Of a stretch of 64,000 bases of DNA, positions 44,524 through 56,471 are shown one piece after another (the first letter of the stretch is position 1; each line of letters starts with the position of its first letter). The notes beneath the pieces were generated by a model. It worked only from the letters and a program-made list of their open reading frames with translations, was not told the DNA's origin and ran no database searches. The translations under genes were made by a program, and so were the position numbers. The DNA is from Xanthomonas hortorum pv. pelargonii (GTDB taxonomy: Bacteria > Pseudomonadota > Gammaproteobacteria > Xanthomonadales > Xanthomonadaceae). Location of the stretch: assembly GCF_024499015.1 (NCBI RefSeq), contig NZ_CP098604.1, forward strand, positions 2,170,001 to 2,234,000, in the 5' to 3' direction.

Positions 44524-44751
44524 TCAACGCGCGTCGCGGTCGCGCTCGGCCTGCGCCTCACGCGCCTGCTCGGCCGTGCGTGCGTCGTCGCCAAGCTTTG
44601 CGGCCGGCTTGTCGTCGTCGTGCATGCCTTTCTTGAATTCCTTGACCGCGCTGCCGAGATCCTTGGCACCGCTGGTGAGCCGCTTGGTACCGAACACCAG
44701 CAACACGATCACCAGCACGATCAGCCAGTGCCAAATGCTGAAACCGCCCAT
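44524..44751 (-). CDS. tatA: Twin-arginine translocase subunit TatA
   Basis: The 75-residue protein begins [43 protein letters not shown]: one membrane helix, the FG hinge and the amphipathic helix, as in TatA. A charged tail follows. TatA forms the size-adjustable conduit for folded proteins. It is the first gene of the tatABC operon, with 15 bases to tatB. The start is clear by homology. Confidence 0.97.
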   Translation of the reverse strand: MGGFSIWHWLIVLVIVLLVFGTKRLTSGAKDLGSAVKEFKKGMHDDDKPAAKLGDDARTAEQAREAQAERDRDAR

Positions 44752-44823
44752 GATCTGCTCGCTTGTTGAAAAGAAGGAAGACGCAGGATACCCCAGCGCA
44801 CCGCGCAGGGGGATGACAGCGGT

Positions 44824-45726
44824 TTAGCGGTTGCCGTCCAGCGATTCGGTGCGAATTTCGCCATCCGAGACCGGCTGGAATCCCTGTTGCGGCGGCGGCG
44901 TGGCGCTGGGCTGCATCGGCACGGTGCTGGCCTCGTTGGCCGGCGGTGGCGGGGTGCTCGCGGCCTGTGCCGGTGGCGCAGTCTGCGGACGCGGTGCGGG
45001 TGCGGTGCCCTCGGCGGCGCCGTCGGTGCCGCGATTGGCGCGCGCGGTATAGGTCGCTTCCTCCAGGCGATCGCGGAAGGCGATCACGTCGGTGGACGCA
45101 CGCTCGTTGGTGCGACCTTCGAAGATCATGCGCGGGGTGGCGCCGCCGCCGTAGGCATTCAGATCGGCGGCATCGTCGATCTGCAGGATCGCGCCATCCA
45201 GTGCGACGCCGGCGAACAGGCCGCGCGCACGCGACCACGACCAGATTTCGGCCTTGAGCTGGCCGTCGGTGGCGGCGGCGGCATTGCGGCCGACCGGGCC
45301 TGCGGCCACGCCGGCATCGGCGCCGAGGGTGAACTTGCCGTTGACGATGTTGTCCAGGCTGCGGTCGTTGCGGAACACCAGCACCACGTCGGAGGACTGC
45401 ACGCCGGCCTGAAAGCCGATGCTGCCGCCGGTGAGCTTGACGAATACCGGCTGCGACCAGCTGCCGTCGGCGTTCTTCATCGACATCAGGCCGTGGCCGC
45501 GACGGCCGCCGATCACCAGACCGGCCTTGAGCGTGTCGGGGATGACCACGATGGCGCGCGCCTCGTCCAGCAGCTTGTCCGGGATGGCCTGCTCGGGGAT
45601 CTTCATGATCTCGTTGAGCACGCGAACCGCGTTACGCGCGCGCTGGTCCTCTTCTGGGCCGGCAACGGCATGGCCGGCGGCGAAGGTCAACGACAACAAC
45701 AGGGCCAGGCGCGACAAACGGGGCAT
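44824..45726 (-). CDS. Exported SYLF-domain (Ysc84-like) lipid-binding protein
   Basis: The protein has 300 residues with a signal peptide (MPRLSRLALLLSLTFAAGHAVA). The SYLF domain is visible as IPDKLLDEARAIVVIPDTLKAGLVIGGRRGHGLM, GGSIGFQAGVQSSDVVLVF and KFTLGADAGVAAGPVGRNA, ending RGLFAGVALDGAILQIDD. In eukaryotes this domain binds phosphoinositides; bacterial members are periplasmic and of unclear role. The C-terminal ~65 residues are a Pro/Ala/Gln-rich low-complexity tail. ATG 45726 places the signal peptide correctly; the frame extending to 45951 overlaps the divergent hemH start. Confidence 0.88.
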   Translation of the reverse strand: MPRLSRLALLLSLTFAAGHAVAGPEEDQRARNAVRVLNEIMKIPEQAIPDKLLDEARAIVVIPDTLKAGLVIGGRRGHGLMSMKNADGSWSQPVFVKLTGGSIGFQAGVQSSDVVLVFRNDRSLDNIVNGKFTLGADAGVAAGPVGRNAAAATDGQLKAEIWSWSRARGLFAGVALDGAILQIDDAADLNAYGGGATPRMIFEGRTNERASTDVIAFRDRLEEATYTARANRGTDGAAEGTAPAPRPQTAPPAQAASTPPPPANEASTVPMQPSATPPPQQGFQPVSDGEIRTESLDGNR

Positions 45727-45889
45727 GACAAGCTCCAAAGGACGATCCGTCAAAGATAGCAATGGCGCGACGTTAGTGGTGGCGCAATGAATCGGTGGTG
45801 AGCGCAACCGGGCGATCAAGAGGCCGTCAATCAGGTCGATCGGTGCGCTGTCCTCGGCAGCGCTGCTGCGCTCTGCCAGAATGCTCGGC

Positions 45890-46846
45890 ATGAATACCAC
45901 CTCCGATACCGCCCTGCTGGTCGTCAATCTCGGCACGCCCGAGTCGCCCACCGCCCCGGCCGTGCGCCGCTACCTGGCCGAGTTCCTCAGCGACCGCCGC
46001 GTGGTCGCGATCCCGCCGCTGTTCTGGAAGCCGCTGCTGTACGGGGTGATCCTGCCGATCCGCGGGCCCAAGTCGGCGGAGAAATACGCCAAGGTGTGGC
46101 TGCCGGACGGCTCGCCGCTGGCGGTGTACACGCGTCGCCTGGCCGAGGGTCTGAAAGAGGTGATGCCCGATTGGCACGTGGAGTGGGCCATGCGTTACGG
46201 GCAGCCGGCGCTGCGCAAGACGCTGGACGGCCTGCGTGCGCGCGGCATCAAGCGCATCGTGGTGCTGCCGCTGTATCCGCAGTATTCGACCACCACCACC
46301 GCCTCGATCCAGGACGTGATCGATGCCTGGCGCCCGAGCGCGCCGGAGATCGCGGTGGAGGTGATCCAGGACTATTGCGAAGACGCCGGCTGGGTGGCGG
46401 CGATCGCCGATTCGATCCGTGCGCATTGGCAGGCGCACGGGCGCAGCGAGAAGCTGATGTTCTCCTTCCACGGCCTGCCGCAACGCGTGGCCAATGCCGG
46501 CGACCCGTACCCGCAGCAATGCGAGCGCAGCGCGCAAGCGATTGTCGCCGCGCTGGGCCTGGGCGCGGACGAATGGGAGATGGGTTACCAGTCGCGCTTC
46601 GGCGCAGAGCGCTGGCTGCAGCCCTACGCCGAACCCACGCTGTGGAAACTGGCCGAAGGTGGCGTGCGCAGCTTCGATCTGGTCTGCCCAGGCTTTGCCA
46701 CCGACTGCCTGGAAACGCTGGAAGAAGTGGCTTTGGGCTTTGCAGAAACGCTGGCCGAGCGTAACGCCACACTGAGCTATATCCCGTGTCTCAACGCCAG
46801 CCCGGCACATGCGCAGGCACTGGCCGCGTTGGCACGTCGCGTATGA
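45890..46846 (+). CDS. hemH: Ferrochelatase
   Basis: The 318-residue protein starts [20 protein letters not shown], the conserved ferrochelatase opening. An ATG at 45881 would add three residues. It has [29 protein letters not shown] with the metal-binding His, [25 protein letters not shown] and [15 protein letters not shown] with acidic metal-site residues. It inserts Fe2+ into protoporphyrin IX, the last step of haem synthesis. Its stop overlaps the start of the alpha/beta hydrolase gene by 4 bases, so they form an operon. No clear ribosome-binding site is seen before either ATG. Confidence 0.96.
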   Translation: MNTTSDTALLVVNLGTPESPTAPAVRRYLAEFLSDRRVVAIPPLFWKPLLYGVILPIRGPKSAEKYAKVWLPDGSPLAVYTRRLAEGLKEVMPDWHVEWAMRYGQPALRKTLDGLRARGIKRIVVLPLYPQYSTTTTASIQDVIDAWRPSAPEIAVEVIQDYCEDAGWVAAIADSIRAHWQAHGRSEKLMFSFHGLPQRVANAGDPYPQQCERSAQAIVAALGLGADEWEMGYQSRFGAERWLQPYAEPTLWKLAEGGVRSFDLVCPGFATDCLETLEEVALGFAETLAERNATLSYIPCLNASPAHAQALAALARRV

Positions 46847-47712
46847 GGTTGGAGCCGTTTGCGTGCGAGCTGCCGATTGGTCAGATCACAGGATTGCGCA
46901 ATCACGCGCGCGGCCCGCGCCGGATGCTGGCACTGCATGGCTGGCTCGACAACGCGGCCAGCTTCCTTCCGTTGAGCGCGCATCTGCACGCGCAGGATCT
47001 GGATCTGGTGCTGCTCGATCTACCGGGTCACGGCCATAGCGCGTGGTTGCCGACCGCTGCCGAATACACGCTCAGCAGTGCAATCGGGATTTTGCTGCAG
47101 GTAGCCGATGACCTGGGCTGGGAGCGCTTCAGCGTGCTCGGCCACTCGCTGGGCGGCGGCGTTGCCAGCCTGCTCGCGGCCGCAGCGCCGGAACGCGTGG
47201 AGGCCTTGATCGCCATCGAGGCATTGGGCGCGCTGGCCGAGCCGGTGGAAAGCACCGCCACGCGCCTGCGCGATGCAGTGGCCTCGGCACGCACGCTGGC
47301 GCAGCGGCCGCTGCGGGTGTTCCCGTCGATGGAGATGCCGGTACGCGCGCGCATGATGGCCAACCAGCTCACCGAACCGGCCGCACGCCTGCTGGTGGAG
47401 CGCGGCGTGCGCGCGGTGGAAGGCGGCTATAGCTGGTGCAGCGACCCGCGCCTGACCTTGCCGACCGCGATCCGCATGACCGAAGCGCAGATCGACGTAT
47501 TGCTGGCCTCCATCGCCTGCCCGACCCAGGCCATCTTCGCCATGCCGGCGCAGGTGTACTTCCCGGATGCGTTACGCGATCACCGCGTGGCGCTGATGCG
47601 CGATGCGCGCCTGCATCTTCTGCCCGGCACGCACCACGTGCATATGGAAACGCCGGAAGCGGTGGCGGCGGTGATCAATGGGTTTTTGGCGGAGTTGTCG
47701 CCGCGCGAGTGA
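46843..47712 (+). CDS. Alpha/beta hydrolase
   Basis: The 289-residue cytoplasmic protein starts at ATG 46843, overlapping the hemH stop (ATGA). The alpha/beta-hydrolase fold is clear: [14 protein letters not shown] carries the oxyanion HG motif, [15 protein letters not shown] is the strand-4 region, [15 protein letters not shown] has the nucleophilic Ser in GHSLGG, and the catalytic His is in [15 protein letters not shown] cap region lies between. Homologues next to hemH are frequent in gamma-proteobacteria and are annotated simply as hydrolases; the substrate is unknown. Confidence 0.88.
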   Translation: MRLEPFACELPIGQITGLRNHARGPRRMLALHGWLDNAASFLPLSAHLHAQDLDLVLLDLPGHGHSAWLPTAAEYTLSSAIGILLQVADDLGWERFSVLGHSLGGGVASLLAAAAPERVEALIAIEALGALAEPVESTATRLRDAVASARTLAQRPLRVFPSMEMPVRARMMANQLTEPAARLLVERGVRAVEGGYSWCSDPRLTLPTAIRMTEAQIDVLLASIACPTQAIFAMPAQVYFPDALRDHRVALMRDARLHLLPGTHHVHMETPEAVAAVINGFLAELSPRE

Positions 47713-47806
47713 TAGTGGGTGCGGGTTGTGCCTGCACGAAAACACGCATTGCCATCGCAGCATGGGTGTCATCAAGTTTGTGACGGGCGGTGCGAAACAC
47801 CGCCTG

Positions 47807-48592
47807 TCACTCGGCCTGCAACAACCGCCGCAACTGCGCCTTGAGTTGGCGGCCGTGTTCGTGGAAATAGCTGCGTTCGTCGCGCCAGGCGGGAAAGCGC
47901 TGTTCCACTTCGGCCCAGAACGCGGGCGAGTGATTGGCCTGCACAAGATGGCAGAGCTCGTGCACCAGCACGTATTCGAACGCGGACGGGCGGCCGAGCA
48001 CCAGCGCCAGATCCAACGCCATGGAGCCATCGGGTGCGAGCGAGCCCCACTGCGAGGACATCACTTTCAGCCGCACCCGTGCCGGTGCGCGCGGCAAGCC
48101 GGGCAGATAAGTCGGTAACCAACGGCCGACATCGGCACGTGCTTGGGCTTCGTAAAATTCCTTCAACGTGCGGCGCAGGCCTGCATCGCCTAGTCGGGTG
48201 GGCACATGGAATTGCGCGCCGTCATCGGTGATGTCGATGCGTGCATAGCGCCCGTCGTGCCAGCTCAGCGGCAGCAAGGCGCCGCGTAACGGCAGCAGCC
48301 CCGGCACGCCACGCTCCAGCGCGGGAAAGGCATCCACCTGCTGATAGCGCGACAGCTGCGTGCTCAGCCACTCCAGGTGCGCCAGCAAAAAACGTTCGCC
48401 GGAAATCAGGCTGGCGCGGATCGGCAGCGTCAGCCGGGCGCCGCGTTCGTCCACGCTGAGCTTGATGCGCCGCGCACGCGGGTCGCGCACGCGCAGCACC
48501 TCGATTTGCCGCCCTTCCAGTTCAAGACGCACGCAGTCGCGTTCGACAAGCTGCGGTGTGGGCGCGATGAGGCGGCGGACGGGCTTGAACAT
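47807..48592 (-). CDS. YgjP/SprT-like zinc metallopeptidase family protein
   Basis: The 261-residue protein starts at ATG 48592 (MFKPVRRLIAPTPQLVERD). The catalytic zinc site is VLVHELCHLVQANHSPAFW: HExxH plus a third His, as in the YgjP (DUF45) family. The preceding VMSSQWGSLAPDGSMALDLALVLG is the family's conserved WGSC-like strand, with Leu where Cys is common. These are UTP pyrophosphatase/WSS1-related metalloproteins whose bacterial role is not settled. No signal peptide is present. A longer frame to 48709 lacks homology. Confidence 0.85.
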   Translation of the reverse strand: MFKPVRRLIAPTPQLVERDCVRLELEGRQIEVLRVRDPRARRIKLSVDERGARLTLPIRASLISGERFLLAHLEWLSTQLSRYQQVDAFPALERGVPGLLPLRGALLPLSWHDGRYARIDITDDGAQFHVPTRLGDAGLRRTLKEFYEAQARADVGRWLPTYLPGLPRAPARVRLKVMSSQWGSLAPDGSMALDLALVLGRPSAFEYVLVHELCHLVQANHSPAFWAEVEQRFPAWRDERSYFHEHGRQLKAQLRRLLQAE

Positions 48593-48863
48593 GGGCACAG
48601 GATAGCGCTGCGATGTGTCAGGTGGTGAGATGGAATGATTGAGACATCCGATGACGGCGCGCGCGTGATCTGTGGCGGCACTGCATCCATCACGCCATCC
48701 CTGGCGCAATGCGCAACGCGCAGCTCAACGCACCTTCAACCAGCTCGGCTTGGGAACATCCAGACGATGCTGAAGCTTGAGCTCTCGGTTGTCTTGAGCC
48801 GTGGTTAAACGGTGTGGATGGGGCGGTTTTTAGAGCGGATGATCTGGGGCTTGGCTGCAGGGT

Positions 48864-48910
48864 GCTTGCCCGCCCACCGACGCGGGACACGCCGCAAGTA
48901 CGTCCTGTAG
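48864..48910. repeat. Partial third copy of the long palindromic element
   Basis: The sequence CTTGCCCGCCCACCGACGCG followed by GGACACGCCGCAAGTACGTCC repeats the left end of the 364-bp elements, then stops matching. The repeat-family sequence between 48820 and 48990 also includes GATGATCTG(C/G)GGCTTGGCTGCAGGG units, two of them here. Confidence 0.7.
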
Positions 48911-48992
48911 CTCTCGGTCACTTTGAGAGGTGATTGAACGGTGTGGATGGGGTGGTTGTGGAGCGGATGATCTGCGGCTTGGCTGCAGGGCC

Positions 48993-49356
48993 ATTGCCCG
49001 CCCACCATCGCGGGACACGCCGCAAGTACGTCCATGTAGGCTCTTACGCGGCATCCATGCCGCGTAAGGTCCCGCGACGGTGGGCGGGCAAGGACCAGTC
49101 GAGATGGTCGGTGTGTAGGGTGCAAGCAGAGCATGACCTGCGTTGTTTGGATAACGGCGCGTCCGCTCAGCTTCTCAAAACAAGCCGAGCAACGGGCAAG
49201 CTTTTAAGAAAACAACCGACTAACTCCCTGGTGCGGTGTCCTCACCGATTGCGGGACCGTGTGGCGGCATGGATGCCGCCACCGAGCCTACAGGGACGTA
49301 CTTGCGGCGTGTCCTGCAAGCGGTGAGGGCACCGCGCCCTCGACCACCCAGGCGTT
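48993..49356. repeat. 364-bp nested palindromic element, copy 2
   Basis: This copy has the same length and layout as the one at 7981-8344. Outer arms at ~48994-49015 and ~49071-49092 have one mismatch; the hairpin CTTACGCGGCAT / ATGCCGCGTAAG is unchanged; the right end GTGGCGGCATGGATGCCGCCAC and the inverted terminal GTACTTGCGGCGTGTCC are at 49261-49314. The core has diverged (for example around 49150-49220), but the ends are nearly identical. It fills most of the gap between the YgjP-type gene and rdgC; 48593-48860 shows no gene. Confidence 0.8.
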
Positions 49357-49407
49357 TGATTTAAACGTCGGATCGCACTTCTACGACGCCGCTGTTCGAA
49401 GTTTCTG

Positions 49408-50313
49408 TTACTCGGCCTTGCTCAATTTCAACGCAGTTTCCAGCAACAGGAACAGGCGGCGCACTTCGGCGCTCATCAGCGCGAAGCGGGCATCGAGTTC
49501 GGCGCGTGCGCCGTCGTCGTCGCTGTGTTCGAGCTGGTCCAGTGCGCCGTCGAGGAACTTGAGCTTGCGGATCACCAGATCGTCGCCGAGCACGAACGAC
49601 AGGTTGTCGTCCAGCACCAACGCCAGCTTGGTGACCTGCTTGCCGGATTCCAGGTGCTTGTCGATCTCCTCACCGCGCAGTTCCTGATGCTGGCACTTGA
49701 CCACCGCGCCGCCTTCGATCGGATCCTTCATCTCGCACTCTTCGCCCAGGCTGAGGCCTTCGGGCAAGGGCTCGCCGGCGATCCAGCCGGTGAGGATGGC
49801 GCGCGGTGCGACTTCGGCATTCAACGGCAGCGCCGGGAAGCTGCCGAGCGCGCCGCGGATCTCGCTCATCACATTCTCGCCGCTCTTGCGGCTGGAGCTG
49901 TTGACCGCGATGTAGCCGTGCTGCAGGTCCAGGATGGCATCGGTGCGCGAGCTCTTGACGAAGGCGCGCGGCAACAGCTCATGGATCAGATCGTCCTTCA
50001 GGCGCTTGCGGGCCTTGCCGCCGGGGCGACGGCCTTCCTTCTCTTCGATCTCGGCGACCTTGCGCTCGAGCAGGTCGTTGACCACCGCGCCGGGCAGGAT
50101 CTTGTCCTCGCCACCGACGGTGAGCCAGAGGAAATCTTCCAGACGGTGCGAGAGCACTTCCTGCTCATCGCGGCCGAACGGGGAGATGAAACCGCGCGAG
50201 CTCATTTCCAGCGGGCCGACCGGCTTGAGCTGCACTTGCGGCAGCAGCGTGTCGATTTCGGAAAAATCCAGCGTGGTCGGAAAGCGAAACAAGGTGAGAT
50301 TGCGAAAGAACAT
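49408..50313 (-). CDS. rdgC: Recombination-associated protein RdgC
   Basis: The 301-residue protein (E. coli 303) begins MFFRNLTLFRFPTTLDFSEID and carries the family's LKPVGPLEMSSRGFISPFGR, RAFVKSSRTDAILDLQHGYIAVNSSSRKSGENVMSEIR and LSLGEECEMKDPIEGGAVVKCQHQEL blocks. RdgC forms a ring around DNA and limits RecA activity. The C-terminus ends in a predicted helix (RRLFLLLETALKLSKAE). It lies 63 bases downstream of ttcA on the same strand. Confidence 0.96.
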   Translation of the reverse strand: MFFRNLTLFRFPTTLDFSEIDTLLPQVQLKPVGPLEMSSRGFISPFGRDEQEVLSHRLEDFLWLTVGGEDKILPGAVVNDLLERKVAEIEEKEGRRPGGKARKRLKDDLIHELLPRAFVKSSRTDAILDLQHGYIAVNSSSRKSGENVMSEIRGALGSFPALPLNAEVAPRAILTGWIAGEPLPEGLSLGEECEMKDPIEGGAVVKCQHQELRGEEIDKHLESGKQVTKLALVLDDNLSFVLGDDLVIRKLKFLDGALDQLEHSDDDGARAELDARFALMSAEVRRLFLLLETALKLSKAE

Positions 50314-50376
50314 GCGTAAGACCGAAGAGGAGGAAACGTGGAGGGTGGAAGACGGACGGCGGCCGGATGAGCCGCG

Positions 50377-51291
50377 TCAGTCGCTGTCGTGTGTGATATC
50401 GCCTGCGGCGAGCCAGGCGTTGGAGTCGGGATCGGGCTGTGCTGCGTCATTGCGGCGGCCCAGCGACAGGAAATCGAACAGGGTGCGGTCGGCCAGTTGC
50501 TCGGGCCGCACATCGCCCAGCGCGCGGGCGATCTGTTCGACCCGCCCGGGCTGCTCGCGATCCCACTGCTGCAACATGCGGCCGACCTGCTGGCGCTGCA
50601 AATTTTCCTGGCTGCCGCACAGGTTGCACGGAATGATCGGGAACTGGCGCGCCTGGGCGTAGGCGGCGATGTCGGCTTCACGCACATAGGCCAGCGGGCG
50701 GATCACCACATGCTGGCCATCGTCGCTGCGCAGCTTGGGCGCCATTGCCGCGAGCCGGGCGTGGTGAAACAGGTTCATGAAGAACGTGGCCACGATGTCG
50801 TCGCGATGATGGCCGAGCGCGATCTTGGTCACGCCATGCGCCTGCGCATAGGCATACAGCGCGCCGCGCCGCAACCGCGAGCACAACGAACACATGGTTT
50901 TGCCGGCCGGAATCACCCGGCTGACCACCGAATAGGTGTCCTGCTCCACGATGTCGAACGGCACGTCCAGACCGCGCAGATAGCCCGGCAACACGTGGGC
51001 AGGGAAGTCCGGCTGCTTCTGGTCCAGATTGACCGCCACCAGGGTGAACGGCACCGGCGCCTTGCGCTGCAGGTGCAGCAGCATGTCCAGCAAGGTGTAG
51101 CTATCCTTGCCGCCGGACAGGCACACCATGATCTTGTCGCCGGCGGTGATCATGCCGAAATCGGCAATCGCCTGGCCCACCTGGCGCTGCAGGCGTTTAC
51201 CCAGGCGCAGCTGTTCACGCTGCAACCGCTGGCGCGGGTCGCGCGGCGCAGGGTCGGCCAGGGGTTGCGGCAGCGGCAGGACAGCGGTCAT
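50377..51291 (-). CDS. ttcA: tRNA 2-thiocytidine(32) synthetase TtcA
   Basis: The 304-residue cytoplasmic enzyme has the PP-loop SGGKDS (residues 59-64) that adenylates C32 of tRNA, and the two CxxC pairs CSLC (134/137) and CNLC (222/225) that hold the [4Fe-4S] cluster and sulfur. [18 protein letters not shown] is the other family signature. It thiolates cytidine 32 of certain tRNAs. The N-terminal ~30 residues are a variable Pro/Arg-rich extension. ATG 51291 is used. Confidence 0.96.
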   Translation of the reverse strand: MTAVLPLPQPLADPAPRDPRQRLQREQLRLGKRLQRQVGQAIADFGMITAGDKIMVCLSGGKDSYTLLDMLLHLQRKAPVPFTLVAVNLDQKQPDFPAHVLPGYLRGLDVPFDIVEQDTYSVVSRVIPAGKTMCSLCSRLRRGALYAYAQAHGVTKIALGHHRDDIVATFFMNLFHHARLAAMAPKLRSDDGQHVVIRPLAYVREADIAAYAQARQFPIIPCNLCGSQENLQRQQVGRMLQQWDREQPGRVEQIARALGDVRPEQLADRTLFDFLSLGRRNDAAQPDPDSNAWLAAGDITHDSD

Positions 51292-51585
51292 AAGCCGGCC
51301 ATTGTAGCTGCCTCGCGCGCGGCGGGCCGGCGCCGGGCGCGTGCGGCTGAATGAGCAGTCAGTCGCTTGCGGGTGGGGCGTGCTGCGGTCGTTGGGCGTG
51401 CTGCATGGCTAGCGAGCCCATCACGGCTGCGCGGTGCGCCGCAAGGCCGGTTGCACGGCGGACATCTCGCAGCGCAGCAAGCCTTTCTGCGCCGGGCTGG
51501 GTAAAGTCAGGCAGACCGCGTCACTCGGGATCGGCATGGCATCTTCGGCTTCGCTGCATGGCGCGGCTTTTTTAAGTCGCGGTTT
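51292..51585. other. Divergent intergenic region ttcA-xylA
   Basis: This stretch before the XylR operator carries no convincing gene. It holds the 5' regions of the divergent ttcA and xylA. A TTTTTTAAG run at 51568-51576 precedes the operator and may be part of the xylA promoter, but no clear -35/-10 pair is visible. Confidence 0.4.
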
Positions 51586-51599
51586 TGGTAGCGCTAACA
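51586..51599 (+). promoter_or_regulatory. XylR operator (XylR box) upstream of xylA
   Basis: TGGTAGCGCTAACA is exactly the XylR box described for the xylan utilisation regulon of Xanthomonas campestris, a LacI-type operator with a central GCGC. It lies 19 bases before the xylA ATG and directly upstream of the AGGAG ribosome-binding site, where bound repressor would block transcription. The LacI-type XylR is encoded just downstream. Confidence 0.9.
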
Positions 51600-51618
51600 T
51601 TTGCAGGAGTTCGACCGT

Positions 51619-52956
51619 ATGAGCAATATCGTCTACATCGGCGCGAGAGAATATTTCCCCGGCATCGGCAAGATCGGCTTCGAAGGCCGCGATTCTGACA
51701 ACCCGCTGGCCTTCAAGGTCTACGACGCCAACAAGCAGATCGGCGACAAGACCATGGCCGAGCATCTGCGCTTTGCGGTGGCCTACTGGCACAGCTTCTG
51801 CGGCAACGGCGCCGATCCGTTCGGCCCGGGCACGCGCGCGTATCCGTGGGATGTGGGCGCTACCGCGCTCAATCGCGCCGAAGCCAAGGCCGATGCCGCG
51901 TTCGAATTCTTCACCAAGCTCGGCGTGCCGTACTACTGCTTCCACGATATCGACCTGTCGCCGGATGCCGATGACATCGGTGAGTACGAGCGCAATCTCA
52001 AGCACATGGTCGGCATTGCCAAGCAGCGCCAGGCCGACACCGGCGTCAAGCTGTTGTGGGGTACGGCGAATCTGTTCTCGCACCCGCGTTACATGAATGG
52101 TGCGTCCACCAACCCGGACTTCAATGTGGTCGCGCGTGCAGCGGTGCAGGTCAAGGCCGCGATCGATGCCACCGTTGAGCTGGGCGGCGAAAACTACGTG
52201 TTCTGGGGCGGCCGCGAAGGTTATGCGTGTTTGCACAACACGCAGATGAAGCGCGAGCAGGACAATATGGCGCGCTTCCTCACGCTGGCGCGCGATTACG
52301 GCCGTGCGATCGGGTTCACCGGCAACTTCCTGATCGAACCCAAGCCGATGGAGCCGATGAAGCACCAGTACGACTTCGACAGCGCCACGGTGATCGGCTT
52401 CCTGCGTCAGCACGGCCTGGATCAGGATTTCAAGCTCAATATCGAAGCCAACCACGCTACGCTGTCGGGCCACAGTTTCGAGCACGACTTGCAGGTTGCC
52501 AGCGATGCCGGCCTGCTTGGCAGCATCGATGCCAACCGTGGCAATCCGCAGAATGGCTGGGATACCGACCAGTTCCCGACCGACCTGTACGACACCGTCG
52601 GCGCGATGCTGGTGGTGCTGCGTCAGGGCGGGCTGGCACCGGGCGGGCTGAATTTCGATGCCAAGGTGCGGCGTGAGTCGTCCGATCCGCAGGATCTGTT
52701 CCTGGCCCACATCGGCGGCATGGACGCGTTCGCACGCGGTCTGGAAGTGGCCAACGCGCTGCTGACGTCCTCGCCGTTGGAGCAATGGCGCGCCGAGCGT
52801 TACGCCAGCTTCGACAGCGGCGCCGGTGCGGCATTCGCCGATGGCACCAGCACGTTGGTGGATGTAGCCCAGCACGCAGCCGGCAATGCGCCAAAGCAAC
52901 TCAGCGGCCGCCAGGAAGCCTACGAGAACCTGATCAATCAGTATCTGACGCGTTGA
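51619..52956 (+). CDS. xylA: Xylose isomerase
   Basis: The 445-residue protein is of the class II (long) type. It starts [23 protein letters not shown], with AGGAG 9 bases upstream. Conserved active-site regions are visible: [26 protein letters not shown] with the catalytic His, [48 protein letters not shown] and GSIDANRG with metal-binding acidic residues. It converts D-xylose to D-xylulose. The position behind a XylR box and beside xylR and xylan-degrading genes fits end-product use of xylan. Confidence 0.97.
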   Translation: MSNIVYIGAREYFPGIGKIGFEGRDSDNPLAFKVYDANKQIGDKTMAEHLRFAVAYWHSFCGNGADPFGPGTRAYPWDVGATALNRAEAKADAAFEFFTKLGVPYYCFHDIDLSPDADDIGEYERNLKHMVGIAKQRQADTGVKLLWGTANLFSHPRYMNGASTNPDFNVVARAAVQVKAAIDATVELGGENYVFWGGREGYACLHNTQMKREQDNMARFLTLARDYGRAIGFTGNFLIEPKPMEPMKHQYDFDSATVIGFLRQHGLDQDFKLNIEANHATLSGHSFEHDLQVASDAGLLGSIDANRGNPQNGWDTDQFPTDLYDTVGAMLVVLRQGGLAPGGLNFDAKVRRESSDPQDLFLAHIGGMDAFARGLEVANALLTSSPLEQWRAERYASFDSGAGAAFADGTSTLVDVAQHAAGNAPKQLSGRQEAYENLINQYLTR

Positions 52957-53025
52957 TGCTGTGCAGGTGATCGTCTGCACACGCGGGCGATCATCTACTG
53001 CCTGCGCGCATGACCGCGTGCAGCG

Positions 53026-54144
53026 TTACGGTTGTTTTGCTGCATCCGGCGCTGCCGGTGCGGCCACCGAATCCCGCTTGACCAGCAGGTGCGCGACCAC
53101 ATGATCGACCATCTTCGCCGTACGCTCCTTGGCACGAATCGTCTTCAACAGGATATCCAGTGCGGCGTCGGCCATGGCGGCGATGGGCTGCTGCACGGTG
53201 GTGAGCTCGGGCCACACCGCGGTGGCGGCAGAAGTATCGTCGAAACCGACCACCGACAGATCGCGCGGCACATCCAGCCCGCGCCGGTGCGCAACCGAGA
53301 TGGCAGCGGCGGCCATATCGTCGTTGCTGGCGAAGATGGCGCTGGGGCGGCGTTTGCGCGCCAGCAATTTTTCGGCAGCGACCAGACCCGACTTGTAGGT
53401 GTAGTCGCCCGGCTGCACCAGATGCCGATCCAGCCGCAAGCCGGCATCGGACAGCGCCGCTTGAAATCCTTCGAAACGGCGTGCACTAGCGGAGAGATTG
53501 GGATGCCCGGCGATGTAACCGATGCGGGTATGCCCCTGCGCGATCAAATGCTCGGTGATTTCCTTGGCCGCGGCGAATTCATCGATGCGCACGCAGGCCA
53601 CATCCGGGCTGAAATGGTTGGAGGCGATTGCCACCACCGGCACCTTGGCGCGCACCAGCTCCAGTACCGCGGCTTTGGATTCGCACAGCGGCGGCGGCAG
53701 GATCACCCCGGCCACGCTCTTGGCGAGCTTGCGTGCGGCACGGCGTTCGGCATCGGCATCCAGGTCGTCCCAGCAGTCGATCACCAACTGGATGGGAGTG
53801 CGCGAGGCCACCCGCAACACGCCCAGCAGCAACTCGCGCAAATACGCGCCACTGGGGTCGCTGTAGATCAATGCGATGCGCAGGCTCTGCGCGGCGGCAA
53901 GCGCACTGGCAGCCAGGTTGGGCGTGTAGCCGAGCTTGTCCACGGCGCGCAGCACGCGCGCACGGGTGGCATCGCGCACGCTGCCGTTGTTGTTGACCAC
54001 GCGCGAGACCGTCATCGGCGAGACCTTCGCCAGCGCCGCCACCTCATTGATGGTGATCGCGCGGCTGGTGCGGCGGACCGATTTCCTGACCTTCTCCAAG
54101 CGTGGCCTCTTCAAGTGGGTGGCGAATCTACACGATGCACACAT
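53026..54144 (-). CDS. xylR: LacI-family repressor, probable xylan regulator XylR
   Basis: The product has 372 residues from ATG 54144; a TTG at 54114 (KRPRLEKVRKSV...) would give 362 and is equally plausible. The LacI headpiece is ITINEVAALAKVSPMTVSRVVNNNGSVRDATRARVLRAVDKLGYTPN with the hinge helix NLAASALA. The rest is a periplasmic-binding-protein-like sugar sensor ending IFASNDDMAAAA...LSVVGFDDTSAA. By position and the XylR box at 51586 it is the Xanthomonas XylR, which represses xylan/xylose genes. It is convergent with xylA and divergent from the GH67 operon; no XylR box was found in that divergent gap. Confidence 0.88.
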   Translation of the reverse strand: MCASCRFATHLKRPRLEKVRKSVRRTSRAITINEVAALAKVSPMTVSRVVNNNGSVRDATRARVLRAVDKLGYTPNLAASALAAAQSLRIALIYSDPSGAYLRELLLGVLRVASRTPIQLVIDCWDDLDADAERRAARKLAKSVAGVILPPPLCESKAAVLELVRAKVPVVAIASNHFSPDVACVRIDEFAAAKEITEHLIAQGHTRIGYIAGHPNLSASARRFEGFQAALSDAGLRLDRHLVQPGDYTYKSGLVAAEKLLARKRRPSAIFASNDDMAAAAISVAHRRGLDVPRDLSVVGFDDTSAATAVWPELTTVQQPIAAMADAALDILLKTIRAKERTAKMVDHVVAHLLVKRDSVAAPAAPDAAKQP

Positions 54145-54260
54145 GCTGCAGTGAGAACGCAAGCGCCGCATGCATGTGTGACGATGCGAGGCATGGTACC
54201 GGGAAGCAGACACAGCGGCGATACACGGCTGCGTGCGTTCGCGACGATGGAGCATGCCGC

Positions 54261-56467
<2,207 letters not shown>

Positions 56468-56471
<4 letters not shown>

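Noticed and set aside
52957..53025. Terminator between xylA and xylR
   Set aside because: Only a short imperfect TGATCG/CGATCA stem is visible with no T run, too weak to annotate.
54193..54207. TGGTACCGGGAAGCA as a second XylR box before the GH67 gene
   Set aside because: Only the first half matches TGGTA; the central GCGC and the TAACA half are missing.
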